From positions 2,728,001 to 2,792,000 of the forward strand of contig NC_084676.1 of assembly GCF_028389875.1 (NCBI RefSeq): a stretch of DNA of 64,000 nucleotides, read 5' to 3'. Under the pieces are notes generated by a model. It made no database searches and was not told the origin of the DNA. It saw nothing but the letters and a program-made list of their open reading frames with translations. Made by a program: the position numbers and the translations under genes. Shown here piece after piece: positions 61,691 through 64,000 of this stretch (position 1 is its first letter; each line of letters opens with the position of its first letter). The stretch is from Rhea pennata. Lineage: Eukaryota; Chordata; Aves; Rheiformes; Rheidae.

Positions 61691-64000
61691 TAACTCTTTC
61701 AAGCTAAAGTATATTCTTACTCTGCTTGTTATTTTTTTCCCTCGTCATGTTCATACTAGTAATGCAGTCTCATTTATTTATGGAGAAATTAAATGAGAAA
61801 TTAATTCTCATTTATTTATTTATTTGGTTTATTTTGCTCAAGAAGTTGGTAAATGCAATACTGATGAAGGAACCTTGGGCTTTCCTAAGCTGCCTGGGGT
61901 GAGGGGAGGGTTGCTGCCCAGGTGGTGCTGGTAGAGTTGGGCTCATGTTGACTTGGTGGGCAACGCCTCCTTAAATCAAATGCCTGCCTTCTTTTATGGA
62001 ACACAACGTTTGCTTAGCAGCTCACGCTGATAATATAAAGGAAGAACAAATATGACGTTGACCCTCTCTGAGTGGTCAAGTAGGCAGAATTGCACTTTCA
62101 AAGTTAACTTTTGGCCAGTAAAGTGGAGCTGAAATCCCTGCTTTTACACAAAGCCCCAGAAAAGGTTTCAGGTCCAGATTTTGGCTTTGTAATTGCTGTG
62201 CTGTTCAGCACTTCTGGCAGAAATTTGTCTCAAGTACCATGCTGGAGTTTGTGTTCAGCGTCTTGGTAGGGAACGTGTTGCCACCACCTCGTCAGGGTGT
62301 TGGTGTGGCTTACTAGACCCTGTGCTATGGCTGCAGAGAGCATGTGTAAAGATGGGAGTGAGGAAACCAAATCCTGACTGGAAAGAAAATCTGAGTGAGT
62401 GAGGAGGGTGGAAGAGAGATGATGAAGTGAGGGAGAATGCAAGGCCATCTAGAATGGGAGGAACACTTGCTCGAATGAAGTGGTGTTGCTTGTTTGCTGG
62501 ATCTGTTTGGTGCCAGTGCTCCAAGACCCCAGTGAAAGAGTCCCTATGGTGATAACCTGTGTACAAACATACAACACAAGAATGACCCTCCTGCAAAGAG
62601 CTTATGATCAAAATATCTCATAAGGTAGTTCCTGCCCTAGCAGTGTTCAGAGGACAGGGTGTACAATTCTTTCTTTATCGAATTTTGCTCCTTTAGTTAA
62701 AAGGAGCCAAGCTGAAGAAGAGATGCAGTGAAGAGATGACAATCCATTGCAACTAGGCACCACTTTATATCTTCAATGCTCTTTTACAAACATCAGCTTT
62801 CTTAATGCCTCCCTAGGATGAGTGAGATGCATTGTTGCTAGATAAAGAATGTGAAGTTTCTGGACTATGAAATTTCAGCCAAGAGTGGTAATTAAAACCC
62901 CTTGTTCTTCTTAATAATGGATATTGTTGATGGCTACCTTGCATGGAAGGTGCTGCATAGGAATAGATTGTGTCATACTGATAGGTTTTAAAAATGAAAA
63001 GTGTTCTGGTCTTTGTATGCTTGGGTTTAACGCTGGCCAGCTAGGTTTCTTGGATTTTTTTTCTTTGGAGTTTGGCAGCCGTCTGCTTAAGGGAGTACAG
63101 TGCTCTCTTAAGAGTTTATTTGATCTGACACATGACAAATTGTTTCTGCTGGTGAGTACTTCAAGCACAGTCTGTTAGCAGGCAGCCTTGGCTTTGCGGG
63201 CGCCAGGGAAGTTGGGGAAGGCAAGGCCGCTGTCCTCCTCTTAGAAAGCCTCAGCAGGAGAAGTGTTGTTTCAGCCCACCCCCCCTTTTGCTGTTTGTTG
63301 AATTGTACTATTTGCATAGATTATTAATGTTGCCCATGTGCTGAGTGTTCCTGCAGATGCTGCCTCTGTTTTTTGTTGCACTTTGGTGCGCAGGGCAGGG
63401 GAGGAGAGACTGCGTTTCTAGAACCAGACTCAATTGCCATTGAAGACACTTTGTTCTGTTATTTTTTTTAGGGCAGCCTTTTAACTCTGCAGTGAAGGAT
63501 GGAAGAATATTATTTTTCACAGCAGAATTATAGCTGTTACCTAAAAAGTACATGTCCCCTGTGAGATACTGTAAATATGTTTTTATCTGTTCTATTACCT
63601 GCAGTTTCAAGAGTATGTCCCCTAAGCATTTTAATCTTGTTTTTCCAGACTTGTCTCAGGGTGAACAATCACTCCTATTTGCAACTTTGGGAATAATTAC
63701 AATGTTCATTAATTTCTTCTCTGTTTTTTTTCTGTCCATCTATTGTTGCTTCTAAGAGAGAGAGAGAGAGAGAAAAAAAAGAAGACCCTCAGTAAATCTG
63801 CACTAAAACAGAACTGATTCCTTGATTAAAAGGAGAGTTTATCTGTTCTGGAAATATGTTTGTGAGAGAGCATCTCCCAGCCACGCACGTGGACTGATGG
63901 TGCACCCGAGTATGCTGGCTCTTTCAGAGCTGTTCGAAAGCGTTTAGGTATGTGGAGCCGACCATATGCTGAGACTGGCTGAACAACTTCTCCTAACCCT

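Larger units (their letters stand above)
49101..64000. other. Probable intronic/intergenic DNA right of the third island
   Basis: No recognisable coding exon in 15 kb. Contains an old CR1, a SINE tail, a MIR-like remnant, a (GCT)n tract (61,435-61,450), a (GA)n tract (63,757-63,772), and plus-strand donor-containing segments near 60.3 and 63.1 kb. Consistent with a long first intron of the plus-strand gene starting at 48.8 kb, but this is inference. Confidence 0.5.

Noticed and set aside
62993-63043. Signal-peptide-like start MKSVLVFVCLGLTLAS, considered as the SIL1 first coding exon
   Set aside because: A stop codon follows directly and no usable donor lies before it; the rest of the SIL1 N-terminus is absent.

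Overview
The window is vertebrate nuclear DNA, most likely from a bird. It has short AT-rich introns, sparse interspersed repeats, chicken-type CR1 LINE fragments, and on the minus strand a matrin-3 gene (MATR3) whose predicted protein is very close to the mammalian one. The species cannot be named from this window.

Left third (1-23.5 kb): MATR3 runs right to left. Twelve coding exons can be placed to the base from reading frame, splice consensus and homology. They cover the start codon (14,299), zinc finger 1, both RRMs, the nuclear localisation signal and the acidic tail. The last coding exon(s), with zinc finger 2 and the 3'UTR, lie off the left edge. The coding part begins in an exon at 13,409-14,450; a roughly 8-kb intron separates it from a CpG-island promoter at about 21.96-23.55 kb. 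That island has several good minus-strand splice donors and a cluster of TCTCGCGAGA motifs. The intron carries an ancient AmnSINE1-like element with a 5S-rRNA-derived head and a Deu-like domain.

Middle (26.8-28.7 kb): a second CpG island starts what looks like a small spliced minus-strand RNA gene upstream of MATR3. It has exon 1 ending at a strong donor, a 102-bp exon 2, an intron carrying an H/ACA snoRNA, and a strong acceptor for exon 3. The snoRNA (about 26,982-27,187) has an H box and a pseudouridylation pocket complementary to helix 69 of 28S rRNA, as expected for SNORA74 (U19). In mammals SNORA74A sits in SNHG4, directly upstream of MATR3 on the same strand, so this is a conserved host-gene/snoRNA/MATR3 arrangement. 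Its first exon overlaps a 36-bp minisatellite that repeats a YY1-core-like ATGGCGGC element and has duplicated the splice donor.

Right half (28.7-64 kb): no coding exon could be recognised. It holds a third CpG island (about 48.65-49.1 kb) with a plus-strand exon 1/donor and a tandem 9-bp repeat, three isolated plus-strand exon-like segments, and CR1, MIR-like and other SINE-tail fragments. In mammals the gene divergent from MATR3 is SIL1, so plus-strand SIL1 5' noncoding exons/intron 1 are the default expectation; no SIL1 coding sequence was seen. Most long open frames in the GC islands and in the right half look like chance frames.
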